Part shown: piece by piece, positions 1 through 10,946 of the stretch
Position numbering within the stretch: position 1 is the first letter of the stretch
How the letters are laid out: every line of letters begins with the position of its first letter
Origin: Trogon surrucura
Lineage: Eukaryota > Chordata > Aves > Trogoniformes > Trogonidae
Length of the DNA stretch: 64,000 bases
Reading direction: 5' to 3'
Assembly (NCBI GenBank): GCA_020746105.1
Contig: CM036617.1
Coordinates: forward strand, 42,499,898-42,563,897
The notes under the pieces: generated by a model
Seen by the model: only the letters and a program-made list of their open reading frames with translations
What the model was told of the DNA's origin: nothing
Databases searched by the model: none
Translations under genes and position numbers: made by a program

Positions 1-3000
1 GTCAGAAGGACTGGGGTTTCTCCTTTTTTTTTTATTTTTGTCTTTTTCCTTTTTCTTTTTCTCCTTTAGCTCAGCAATCCTGTACATGTGATTAGATGCA
101 TTAGAAAAGCTTCCCTCTTGCGTGTTTTCTGTCAGACATAGGGAACATTTTTACTACAGTATAGGAAAAAATATCATTCCCCTGAATTTTGATGACTGTC
201 ACTAAAAGATACATATTTTGGGGACTCTACTAAATCATTGAGTTATTCACTTTCTACTTTTTTTGTATTAAATTCATAAGTCTCTGTAACTTGTGCTTAA
301 CTCCAAGTGGTACCACTGACAGATAGGAGTGTATTCTAATTACTACTTGACTCTCCTACCTCCCAGTCGCAGCAGGATTACATGCCCATGATTATGGTAG
401 CTAGGCTTTCTAAAGATAAACCTGTTCTAAGTGTAAATTGTTGTTATCCTCACAAAGTTTAAAATGTTCATTACAAGAAGCTGTATCAGTAAACTATATT
501 GTTCATCATCTAGGAGGAAGGATATTAGATTTCTATGCATTGTACAAATTTTATAGTAAAGGGCCCTGGGAGGGAAAAAAAAACAGCTTTGATTTTTGTC
601 TGAGTTACTGGAGACAAGTGCTGGAGGGCATCTAAGATGACTTAGTCTAAACTTTTCCTCTGTTGTGAGATTAATAGAATGTTTAAAAACATTATGGAAG
701 TTCTTGATATTGTGAGTATTGCACAGCCCAATACTCTTTAGATAGACAGGGTAGTGGTACATCATCAAGATGGAAACAGGATTAAAGCATCTGGCATTAA
801 CCAATATAGTTAAAACTAATCTTGAGTGGTATTTTTGAATCTGTTCCATTTTGAGATATGGTAGACAGTGTCCACTGGAGTTTTAAACCGAAGTTCTCAT
901 AGTTTAAATCAGAAGACACTGGTCAGGTATTGGCATTGCTGACTCTAAAATTTACTTTCTCTTTTGAAGTACTAGAGCCTGGATACCTTAACATTCACAT
1001 TTACTATAACCATGTAATTTGAATTTGATGTTTGAGCTGTGGAGCAAATAATTATTAGGGCAGGAAAAGTAGGGAAATAAGTGATATTGAATATTTTATT
1101 ACGCATAGTAACATTAGCTAACAGCGCTCAAAGCATGAACATAGCTTAGGAGAATAAGAAATAGCTTTGAGTACAATTGCTCACATTTATGAGTTCACAC
1201 TTCACTGTCTAGCCATATTCTTTAATACTTGTTCAGAATATGATATTTCAACACAAGTTCCAGACAGTAAACTCATCAATGAAATATTTATGTACAACAA
1301 ATAAAGAAGCGTGCATTTTTTGTAAAAGTAAGCCATTTTTTAGTCAGGATTATCTCAAGTATTTGTTCAGTTATTGTCTATTTTCCCGAGCAGCAAAAAT
1401 ATCATGTGCGTAGTCAACAGGTTCTTTGCACTCAGTGTGTTTTTTTCTGAACTTTATGGTCAGTCACAGCCCACCCTCTAATACCACAAAAACCTTTTGA
1501 CACCTGTCAGTTTTCAGAAATTGTTACAGCGAGTCTTCAATTAACTTTCTTTCTTTCATAAATACCTGAGAAAGACTCCTTATTTTCCGAATGGATTGAT
1601 AACTAAAATCACCTTCTATTCCATATGGATTTAGACAAATTTCTGTGATTTGTAATTATAAATGTCATGATTTAGTACAAATTTTTCAGTTTCCCAAATC
1701 TTTTGGGGATGCACAGAAGATACGCAAAGGAAATGTTATGTCCCTAGACTGACAAAAGGACATGAGATGAATCACAGACTTAAAATTCACGCTTTATTTT
1801 CAGATATTTGAACACAGACACCTATAGCTATCTGAGATGTGCTATCATCTCTTGTCCTATCACAATTTTCTCTCTGTCTTGTTATGCTACACCATTCAGC
1901 GTGCACCACTTTTTACCATTAAACTGCTGTACAGCTTTACCATAGATCCAGTCTATCTAAATTTTAGGTTCCTAGTCATTCTAAAATAAGTATGAAGGTT
2001 TTTGGAAATTAGTGGGAAAAAGTAACATGCCTTTGAGGTCTTCCATAAAGAGGTGTTTTGCACCTAAGTTTAGCTTGTGTGAATGGGATTTTCCTTCTGA
2101 GAGTCTACAAAGAAACCACATTTTTCTTTATTGAACACAGGTTCATTGCATGACACATTCACAACCTTCTAAAATTCTAAAAAAAAAGGTCTCAGATGGT
2201 CTGATGTGAGGTCCTATGTCAGTGGAAGGGGAGGCCTAGAGGGGCTGGGAAGGGGTATTGAAACCTGTGCCCACAGACACCATTGAGCGGAGTCCAATCT
2301 ATGTTAATCTTCACCAAACTGAATGCAAAAAGTATAAGACCATTTCAAATCTATCACTTCTGTTTGTAAAAAAGTCCTAAAGAACGGGATCTCCTTCAGA
2401 AAAAGAAAATTTTTTAAAACATTTAAATGAAGAGAGGTGTTTCAAATAACTAGATGTTTCCATCTTTGGATTTTTTTCCCACAGCTTCACCAAGGGAATG
2501 AAACCTGTGACTCATGCATATGAAGGATGCATATCCTACCAGCCAATCTGATTTTTACACGTGTACTAAATTTGCAGCTTTACTCCCACTGTCCAGACTA
2601 CTTTCCTTACTACATCATTTCACAAGAAACACCACAAATGTTACAGAATGTCAATGGCACAATGAAGTAAATGTACCTGGCTGTATCCAGAAGTAAAAAG
2701 CCTCTTTTTTTTTTTTGTTCTTTTACCAAAAATCAATGTTTATGTCTTCTATCTCTAATCCAGAGTTTCAGTCTCTGTTTAGTACAACCAATTTGTTCAC
2801 AGAATGAAGTTCTTCAGAGCAACATGAAGCATAATCCCAACATATTTTGAATGTGCACCATTTCATCTAAAGAACAAAAAGAAACATTTAAAAAATGTAA
2901 CTGCCAGTACCCTTATGTAATTAGGTTTCTCAGTTTTATTAAATTTACAAAGAACGATCTTACAGAGACATATGTTAAATTTGGAATACGCAACCACAAA

Positions 3001-4160
3001 AAAAAAAAAGTTGTTTTCATTAACTTTAATTTTACTGCTTTAAAAATATCAGTTTCCTTTTTTACTATTAAAATATCTCAGAAATAGTAAAGAAATACTG
3101 AAAATTTGAAACAGATACAGGTTGCAGAAATCCTTAGGGGCAGCCCTTTCTATTTTTTTTCTTTCATTTTAGTAGTATATTTAGACATATAAAGCTTAAT
3201 AAATAAATCTAAATGAGGCATGCATTCAAGACTTAGCTGAGGAAGGAATCATCCTTCTGATGCTGAAAAGGTGCTAGGAATAAAGGAAATCCTATGTTTA
3301 TTAATCATACTTCTGACAACTGAAGAACGAAAATGCTTCTTAAAAATATCAGAATTACTTTAGGTAACACTAGTTGTCCATGATCTGGTAAAGCAGAGAT
3401 TCACTGACAGCCAATGACCCTGCCTCACATCTTCCCAACAATGCCATCCTGAAAGAAGTAAGAGAACCAATGTGGACTTAATTTGGTGCACAGTCTGCCA
3501 GCAAATCAACGTAATTCTTGTTTAATACTGGGATTTTCACAGAATTTCACAAAAGACTGAAACATTGACAACTACAATTTTTCTCTCCCCAAAGTCACAA
3601 ACAATCAATTAAGGCATTTAAAAGAGGGGAAAAAAATACGTAAATATAAGATTAGGATGTAAATGTTTTGGAAACATAATATTTCACTGAAGAAATATAC
3701 AAACTGAAAATAATACATTCAGTTGTTGCCCCTATAGGTCAGAGAGATGAGACTACCTGGGAAAAGAAAAACACTGACCAAGCAGGTTTTTTTTTGTTTG
3801 CTTGTTTGTTTGGGGTTATATTTGCGGTGGTTGGTTGTTTGGTTTTTTGTTGGTTTTGTAGTGCTTTAGTTTTTTAGTGGTAGCGGTTTATTTTTAATAA
3901 CAAAGAGAATGATGGATGTTAGTGTGGGGGGTTTTATAGAAGTCTTGCCTTTTCTTTCACTGTACAGCATATGTGTGTATATGGGCTAAAGACCAGTCAG
4001 CTATGCCTTTACTTAAAATACTGAGCGGGCCAGGACACAAGTCCAAATTATTTAACAGTTAGCATGGATTTGGTCAAGGTCAAGCAGTGCTTTCTTGTTA
4101 AAACCCCAGATTTTCCTGAGATCTAGCACAAGAAAACACTGTTGTTAAGATGCTTGTTCA
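1..4160. other. AT-rich single-copy DNA without a recognisable gene
   Basis: No coding exon, RNA gene or known repeat is recognisable here. The short open frames (60-140 codons) have no family resemblance and are what AT-rich DNA gives by chance. A pyrimidine-rich run lies at about 21-66, and T/G-rich simple sequence lies at about 3786-3900. The setting suggests intergenic or intronic DNA, but ancient decayed repeats cannot be excluded by eye. Confidence 0.6.
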
Positions 4161-4913
4161 CAGACTCACAGAATCAATCACAGAATCACAGAATGTCAAG
4201 GGTTGCAAGGGACCTCAAAAGACCATCCAGTCCAAACTCCCTTCAAAGCAGGATCACCTACAGTAGGTCACACAGGAACATGTACAGGTGAGTTTTTAAT
4301 GTCTCCAGAGAAGGAGGCTCCACAACCTCCCTGGGTAGCCTGTACCAGTGCTCTGTCACCCTCACAGGGAAAAAGTTTTTCCTAATGTTTTTTGTGGAAC
4401 CTCCGATGTTCCAGCTTGTACCCATTGCCCCTTGTCCTGTCAATGGATGTCGCTGAAAAGAGCCTGACTCCGTCCTCCTGACACTCCCCTTGACACATTT
4501 ATAAACATTAATGGGGTCACCCCTCAGCCTCCTCTTCTCCAAGCTAAAGAGACCCAGCTCCTTCAGCCTTTCCTCATAAGGGAGATGTTCCACTCCCTTC
4601 ATCATCTTTGTGGCTCTCTGCTGGACTCTCTCAAGCAGGTCCCTGTCTCTCTTGAGCTGAGGGGCCCAGAACTGGACACAATATTCCGGATGTGGCCTCA
4701 CCAGGGTGGAGTAGAGGAGGAGAACCTCAACCTACTAGCCACACCACTTCTAATACACCCCAGGATGCCATTGGTCTTCTTGGCCATGAAGGCACATTGC
4801 TGGCTCATGGTCATCCTGCTGTCCACTAGAACCCCCAGGTCCCTTTCTCTACGCTGTCCTTCAACAGGGCAGTCCCCAACCTATACTAGTACGTGGGGTT
4901 CTTTCCCAGATGT
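4161..4913 (-). mobile_element. CR1 LINE, 5'-truncated (ORF2 C-terminal part plus 3' end)
   Basis: On the minus strand this is the 3' 750 bases of a CR1 non-LTR retrotransposon. The octamer tail appears on the plus strand as repeated CACAGAAT/ACAGAATC at 4161-4194, followed by the complement of the typical CR1 3' UTR (TTTGAGGTCCCTTGCAACCC on the element strand). Upstream in the element lies the ORF2 C-terminal region with CR1-typical words such as [10 protein letters not shown] and [18 protein letters not shown]. The copy stops abruptly near 4913, which fits 5' truncation. It resembles the copy at 62220-62980 (shared [13 protein letters not shown]) more than the young copies at 50-53 kb. Confidence 0.95.
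4258..4701 (-). pseudogene. CR1 ORF2 C-terminal fragment with compensated frameshift
   Basis: This is the C-terminal end of the CR1 ORF2 protein (in intact elements an endonuclease plus reverse transcriptase); only the part after the reverse transcriptase core remains. It is open for about 147 codons and ends at the usual ORF2 stop just after a TFLCDLL-like end (here MFLCDLL). By comparison with the 62.6-kb copy, about 30 codons between roughly 4397 and 4492 are read in a shifted frame, and the normal frame resumes at [11 protein letters not shown]. Two opposite single-base indels therefore cancel. The apparent start is GTG inside the element and not a genuine start. It is a dead fragment. 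Confidence 0.85.
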
Positions 4914-5747
4914 TCCTATCTATTTCAACAAAACCAACCTATTTTGCAGTGGAAGAGACTACTGCTATATGGAAGCAATTACTTCCATGTTAATTGGCCT
5001 CAGGGTCAAAGAACCTTGCCATTCTTATTTTGCTAGAATAGACATAGATCTCATTCTTTCAAGTCCATAAGACACCAAATAACTTTGCAGGCTATTTCAA
5101 ATGTAATGTTAAATATTTTGCAGAAAGATGTCTGTCACCACATCAGTAGGATGTGTTTTGCCATCACTAGCCAGTTAGCAGAAACCTGATTGTGCTGGAT
5201 AATTAATTCTAGTGAAGAGAAACTTAAGAACTGTAATTTTACTCTGTTTCATACATTTTATTATTACATGCACTATTCCTACGTACTATGTGACTTGCAA
5301 TTATGAATACAGTGTTACAGCTGCTTCCACAAAGAAAAAGTCTGTCTCAGGAAAATAATAACAATTTTAAAAATCAGAATCTGAATAATATAATGAGTAA
5401 TGATACATGGAGAATTTACAGTACAGATGTGTAATAAGAGAGTTTTATCCAAAATATCTGCCTGCTGGGTCAAATTTTCCAACTCTGTATAATGTAGCTC
5501 TAAAGTCAATTACGGACAAATGTATATTCAGTAAGAATTCAATGTATATGTGATACCAAACTGCTCAATTTGGAGTCATATGTACTGTTATCAGTTGTGC
5601 CTTAAGCTAAACTGCAGGCCCAAAATTAAACAACAAGTTGGTCCTTTCACTGCATTTAGATTAGGGAACTCTGAAATGCTTCTCAGCTTCTTTCTCTTTC
5701 TCTGCTTCCACTCCTCAATAGACTCCTTTTCATTCTGTATACGTATA
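4914..5747. other. AT-rich DNA between CR1 and LTR
   Basis: Single-copy AT-rich sequence with no recognisable gene or repeat. The base before the LTR at 5748 ends a possible 6-bp target duplication (CGTATA, 5742-5747). Confidence 0.55.
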
Positions 5748-5912
5748 TGTAGTGGTTTAACCCTGTCTGGCAGCCAGGTGCCCACCACAACTTCTCAGCT
5801 AGATAGGGGGAAAAAATATAACAAAGGGCCCGTGGTTTGAGATAAGGACAGGGAGATCACTTACATTTATCATCTCAGGAGAAACGGACTCAATTTGGGG
5901 AAATTAATTAAA

Positions 5913-5918
5913 TTTATT
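5913..5918 (-). terminator. LTR polyadenylation signal AATAAA
   Basis: TTTATT on the plus strand is AATAAA in the LTR sense, about 165 bases before the LTR 3' end. This agrees with the orientation given by the TATA box. Confidence 0.6.
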
Positions 5919-6680
5919 AACAATCAAATCGGAGAAGAGTAATGAGAACCAAAAGCAAATCCTAAAAATAACACCTTCACCTCACCCTTCTCTTCTTCCC
6001 AGGCTTAACAACACTCCCAACTTATCCACCTGCTCCTCCTGAGTGGCACAGGGGGACAGGGAATGGGGGTTGTGGTCAGTTCATCAGATTATTTTCTCCA
6101 CCGCTCCTTCTTTTTTCAGGGAGAGGACTCTTCACTCTTCTCCTGGGCCATTGTGGGGTCCCTCTCACAGGAGACGTTCTTCACACACACTTTTCTCCAA
6201 CATGAGTTCTCTTAGAAGAGACAGTTCTTGACAAACTGCTCCAACATGAGTCCTCTCACGGGGTGCAGTCCTTCAGGGGGGAACTTCACCCATGTGAGTC
6301 CCCTGTAGGATCACAAAGTCCTGTCAGCAGACCTGCTCAAGCACGGGTTCCTCTCCATGGCTCCATGGGCTACAGGTTCTGGTAGGAGCCTGCTCCAACA
6401 TGGGCTTCCCCTAGGGTCAGAGCCCCCCTTCAGGCATCCACCGGCTCTGGTGTGGTGTCCTCCATGGGCTGCAGGTGGACACCTACACCTTGTCACCTCC
6501 ATGGACTGCAGAGGGTCAGCCTGTTTCACCATGGGCTTCACCATGGCTCAGGGAAATCTCTGCTCTGGCACCTGGAGCACATCCTCTCCCACCCCTTCCT
6601 AGCTGACCTTGGTGTCTTCACATATTCTCACTCCTCTCTCTCTGCCAGTTGCTGTTGCTGTCTCAGCCACCACCCCCCCA

Positions 6681-6690
6681 GTTTATATAC
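6681..6690 (-). promoter_or_regulatory. LTR TATA box
   Basis: The complement reads GTATATAAAC, a good TATA box in the U3 part of the minus-strand solo LTR, about 240 bases from its 5' end. Whether it is still active cannot be told from sequence. Confidence 0.6.
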
Positions 6691-6934
6691 TGAGCATGAT
6701 ATACTATGGTATGGAATATCTCCTTGTCTAGTTCAGGTCAGGTGTGCTGCTCATGCTCCCTCCCAGCTTCTTATACACCTCCTTGCTGGCAGAGCATGGA
6801 AAACTGAAAAAATCCTTGATTTAGGAAAAGTGCTATATAGCAACAGCTAAAACCATTAGTGTGTTATCAATTTTATTCTCACACTAAATGTAAAACACAG
6901 CACTGTACCAGCCAAAACCAGGACAACACATATA

Positions 6935-8289
6935 ATAAAAAGTGTGTTGTTATGCTCAGGTGGCATTTCCTAGGTATTTAAAAATATTTTTTCCTTTTCT
7001 TAGTGTTTTGTGTTTGTTCTTTTTTTTTTAAAATTCATCGGCATATTTATTGTTACATAAGCAGTTACAATTTAGAATTTTACAGATACTGTAATATCTT
7101 AGCACTTATGGAATACCAGAAACTTAGAATACCATATAAAAGAGGAAAAATTAAAGAAACAGTCATATCTTTAAATATTCATAAAAAAGCTAACTATCAC
7201 TGAAATACTCAGCATCTCACCAGCTTCTTAAACAGTCTCATTATTGTAGCATGTATTTCCCAGTTTGCATCTGCATTATTATTAAACTAAAGTTATTTCA
7301 GAACTATTTTGTAATGATGCATTCCTTTTAAATATTAATTTCTTATTCCTATACTTTATCAATACCAGTACCATTTAAATCAAGTAGAAGAAATCATCTT
7401 TTGTGTCAAATTTTGCTTTAAAACTTTTCTAATAAGAGGACTTCCTCTATTCTGCCTTAAAAAAAATAAATTATTTTTATGATGCAGAGCTTCTACAGCA
7501 CTCTGAAGAAAGTTCTTTCAGGTTCCCACCTTTCAGATGAAAATAATATCATCAACCATAATTTAATTAACATGTTTTATTGTACATGCAATGTACAATA
7601 AATGAGTACATCAGTAAATGAGAGCATCAAATATCTAATCATATGAGCTGCACTAATAAAAAATGTGTGTTATACGTTTGAGCTTAAACAAAGATATATT
7701 TTTTTGACTTTAAATGACTCTTCTTCCTCTTTTTTTAAGCAGTCATTTGATATGACTCTAATGACAGCCCTTTTCTTTTGTATCCTTCTATTTCCATCAT
7801 ATGCACACACTCTAGAGTTTTGTAGCATGTTTGCTTGTTTTACAGCTGAAGCTTATCTCTAATAAGCTTAATTGAAAACCCAAAGTCTGACCTCTTTTAA
7901 AACTAAAGGCAAATATAGATTCACATCTGAAAAAAAAAAAAGAGAAAAAAACCAGTCTTTGAATTTCTAAAGGGTTTACAGAAAAAAAAAAAAAAAAAGT
8001 ACATACTTCAGATTTTTCCCTTCAGAGGAAAGAGAAGGACAACCTGGAAGATTGAACTACATTAGAACAGACTAATAACAGACATTTTCTCATCTCTTGG
8101 TATTTAAGTTCAGCTGTTAATTGTTAATATAAACACAGAAATGTTTATTAGTTTATCCTGAAATTGCATTGTTTACATCAATGAGGCAAGTAAATAATCA
8201 CTTAGGAACAACTGAGCAAAAGCAGAAATTGGGTAAGACATATAAATATTTTCACCTAATATGAAGAGTCTCCTTACATTTTTCTCTCT
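6935..8289. other. AT-rich DNA with poly(A) runs and a perfect hairpin
   Basis: No gene recognised. Contains A-rich runs at about 7930-7945 and 7981-7998, and a perfect inverted repeat at 7576-7602. Confidence 0.55.
7576..7602. repeat. Perfect inverted repeat, 12-bp arms, 3-nt loop
   Basis: TTTATTGTACAT is followed by GCA and then its exact reverse complement ATGTACAATAAA. No flanking duplication or gene is associated with it. Confidence 0.85.
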
Positions 8290-8488
8290 ACTCTGAGGGT
8301 GGTGAAACACTGGAACAAGTTGCCTAGACAGCTGGTGGAGGCCTCATCACTGGAAGAATTCAAAGTCAGGCCGGATCGGGCTCTGAGCAACCTGATCTAG
8401 TTAAAGGTGTCCCTAGTCACTGCACGGGGGGTTGGACTAGATGACCTTTAACAGAACTTTGCAACCCAATGTGTTCTATGATTCTGTC
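8290..8488 (+). mobile_element. Old CR1 3' fragment
   Basis: The sequence GAGGGTGGTGAAACACTGGA at the start matches the CR1 ORF2 C-terminal coding region. It is followed by a 3' UTR with GGTTGGACTAGATGACCTTT and a tail with TTCTATGATTCTGT. It is 5'-truncated to about 200 bases and more diverged than the 50-53 kb copies, so probably an older subfamily. The (TG)n stretch at 8488 follows the tail directly. Confidence 0.9.
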
Positions 8489-8578
8489 ATATATGTGTGT
8501 GTGTATGTGTCATGAACACACACAAATTTATATGTGTCCATGTGCACACTGTGCCTGTGTCTGAATATGTGCACGTGG
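8489..8578. repeat. Imperfect TG/CA simple repeat
   Basis: Alternating TG and CA tracts with interruptions, lying directly after the CR1 tail. It may have grown from the tail or be independent. Confidence 0.7.
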
Positions 8579-10875
8579 GAGTCTGGGCCACAAGATGAAA
8601 TTGAAGTGTTATTCTAGTCATACTAACAAGTGGTAAGTGTATCCTTCTTTTTTTTTTTTTTTTGTAATTAATTCTTTATCAGGTATTCATGGTACACATA
8701 AAAGAGAAATCATACTGTATCTTTCACAGTATTTATCTGTGCACAATCCTGTTGTGTGAAAAAAAATTCAGATATCTAAAGAAGTGCATAAAACTCAGTA
8801 ACAACCTCTTTTTTTCACCTCTTCTCACATTCTGGGTATATCCATCAGTATTTTTTGTTTGCCTCTTTTCCAGTTTCCAAATGATACTTTTCTCTTTAAT
8901 GTTACAACCTATCCACATTATTTCTGTAATAACACTCTTGAAACAAGATTGCTGTCTTATATCTTACATTGAATTACTTTAATTCTATGTTATTCCTATA
9001 TCAAATAGACACAATATAAAAAATATTTCATAGAACATTAAATGTCCTACATTAGTCTTTAAAAAAACACAAAACATTTCTTTCACCTAGTTTCATCATG
9101 TGTGATCCTTCAATAAAAGACTATTTTGAAAATATCTGTCTGAAAATTAGAGGTTTAGCTCAAGATATGTTAAAAAAAAAAACAACCAAAAACCCCAAAA
9201 CCAACAACAAGAAACAGGAAAACATGAAACAGGAAGTCAAGTTACAAAAAGACTACGATGATGTATGGGTCTTAAATTATTATACCCAAACTAAAACTAT
9301 GTCCATCATCTTGAGAAAAATCATTGTGGTGGTATTTCATACATAATTATATGGGATCTTATTTTTCGCAGGCAATCTGAAACAAAATTCTTTCTTTCAT
9401 GAAAGTGGAAATTCTTCTTAAGTAAAAAAACCTGCATTGCTCAGCTCTCTGAAGGTTATTAATTTTCAAGGGTGAATAAATTTACTTTTTCATCTCCAGA
9501 GATATTTTCAATTTTAAAGCTTTTTTTTTTTTTTTTAAATATCGCTGACAATAGATTGCATTTATCTGTTAGAATGTAGACTTTTTAAGCATTCACAATT
9601 TAGCTTATAAAATTGTTTAGGATGTTGTAACAGGCTGAAAACCAAACTTCAAGTGTATCCTTTGAGTGTTTCTGTCAGGCCGATTGGATTGGGTCACATA
9701 AAAATGCAGACTGTGGAAAGGGGCAAGAGCTGAGAGAATGGTAATTTCAGCTACTGATTTTTTTACAGTAATTTATACTGCCTTCTTCCTGTAGGCAGCC
9801 TAATAGCCCAATAAGAGATGAGGCATTTAAAGTAAAAAGGCAATGGCCAAAAGCCTAGGCTATAACATGCCATTCCCAGTAGTCTTTCTTAAATCCAATA
9901 GTGCTGTGAGACATCAAATAATCAGCTCTGCTGCTCTTAGAAAACAGCATCAACTTACGAAATTTGAGAGGAGTGGTAACTAAGTCTTCTTATGTATTTC
10001 TAGTGAGCCCAAAATCCTGGAATGAACAGAAAATGAAGGTCTAAATATCTCATAAAAATACAGGCTCTGTTTTCTAGCTCAATCCTTCACTGCAGAACAG
10101 CAAAGAGGTGACAGGAGACATAGTAATAGTTTTGGAGGTAATACATTAAATCTAGTTCCCATTGATCTGCAGAAATCAAATGTTTCAGGTAAACATTTTG
10201 TTTTTAAAAAAATCTCTATATTTTCAAATTAGTTGTTTAGTGCTTTAGCAGAAGATTATATAACAAATCAGATCCTTTGGTGCTTTTGTACTTTTAGGAG
10301 TTAGAAATACAGAAAATAAAAGTAAAATTCAAATATGTTATTGAATTTGATCACCCATTTACAAAATATATCAGATTTGTAAATTTATGTGACATGAAAT
10401 GTTTCATTTAAGGATCTTGGTTATCACAAACTTTTTAAAAGTTAGAGCTTCTCTAACACAGTTAATTCTGATTGAACTGAGTTAGGGAGTGATTACACAA
10501 GCAGATAGCAGGGCAGATCTGAGGGTGGGGTAATGCCTGGTGGGTGGAGTGTAGGAGATGACCAGCTGCTCCTGAAACACAGACAGCCCTAGCTGACTGT
10601 TATCACTGTTTGTGCAGATTTTTTTGCATTTTATTGCATGGAAACAAGGACAGAATAAAGATAGGACATAAGGAAGAGCAAGAAGACATTCTCAGGTAAA
10701 CAATTAAGCAGTTGATCTGAGATATAGAGAAGCAACATACAGTGGAGTTTATTTTAAATCCATGTCAATGACAGGTACCAGAGAAAGTAGGTAACTTGCA
10801 CAACATTGACAAACATTTCACTTAGTAGTATTTCAGTATAATACTTAGACTTTTGCATAACTAACTGAAGTTATG
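8579..10875. other. AT-rich single-copy DNA
   Basis: No recognisable gene or dispersed repeat. Poly(T) at about 8648-8663 and 9523-9537, and A/C-rich simple sequence at about 9172-9215. Confidence 0.55.
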
Positions 10876-10946
10876 TCCCTAACCGTGGCAGGAGGGTTGG
10901 AACTATATGATCTTTAAGGTCCCTTCCAACCCTGACAATTCTATGA
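10876..10946 (+). mobile_element. Very short CR1 3' UTR fragment
   Basis: About 70 bases of CR1 3' UTR: GGCAGGAGGGTTGGAACTA, then GGTCCCTTCCAACCCTGACA and a single degenerate tail unit TTCTATGA. Strong 5' truncation. The tail is almost lost, so the copy is old. Confidence 0.85.

Larger units (their letters stand above)
5748..6928 (-). mobile_element. Solo LTR of an avian endogenous retrovirus (ERVL/ERVK-like)
   Basis: Read on the minus strand, this segment starts TGTTGTCCTGGTTTTGGCTG near 6928 and ends AACCACTACA at 5748, with the TG...CA ends of a retroviral LTR. It contains a TATA box (complement of 6681-6690) and a polyadenylation signal AATAAA (complement of 5913-5918). The flanks CGTATA (5742-5747) and CATATA (6929-6934) match except for a CG-to-CA change, as expected for a decayed 6-bp target duplication. 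The middle is GC-rich with degenerate repeats around CTCCAACATGAG and CCATGGGCTGCAG. No gag, pol or env lies next to it, so it is a solo LTR left by LTR-LTR recombination. A 6-bp duplication favours an ERVK-type integrase, but the class is not certain. Confidence 0.85.

Noticed and set aside
427..849. 140-codon minus-strand frame near the window start
   Set aside because: No domain, signal or family resemblance, with low-complexity AT-driven composition. Length is compatible with chance in 64 kb.
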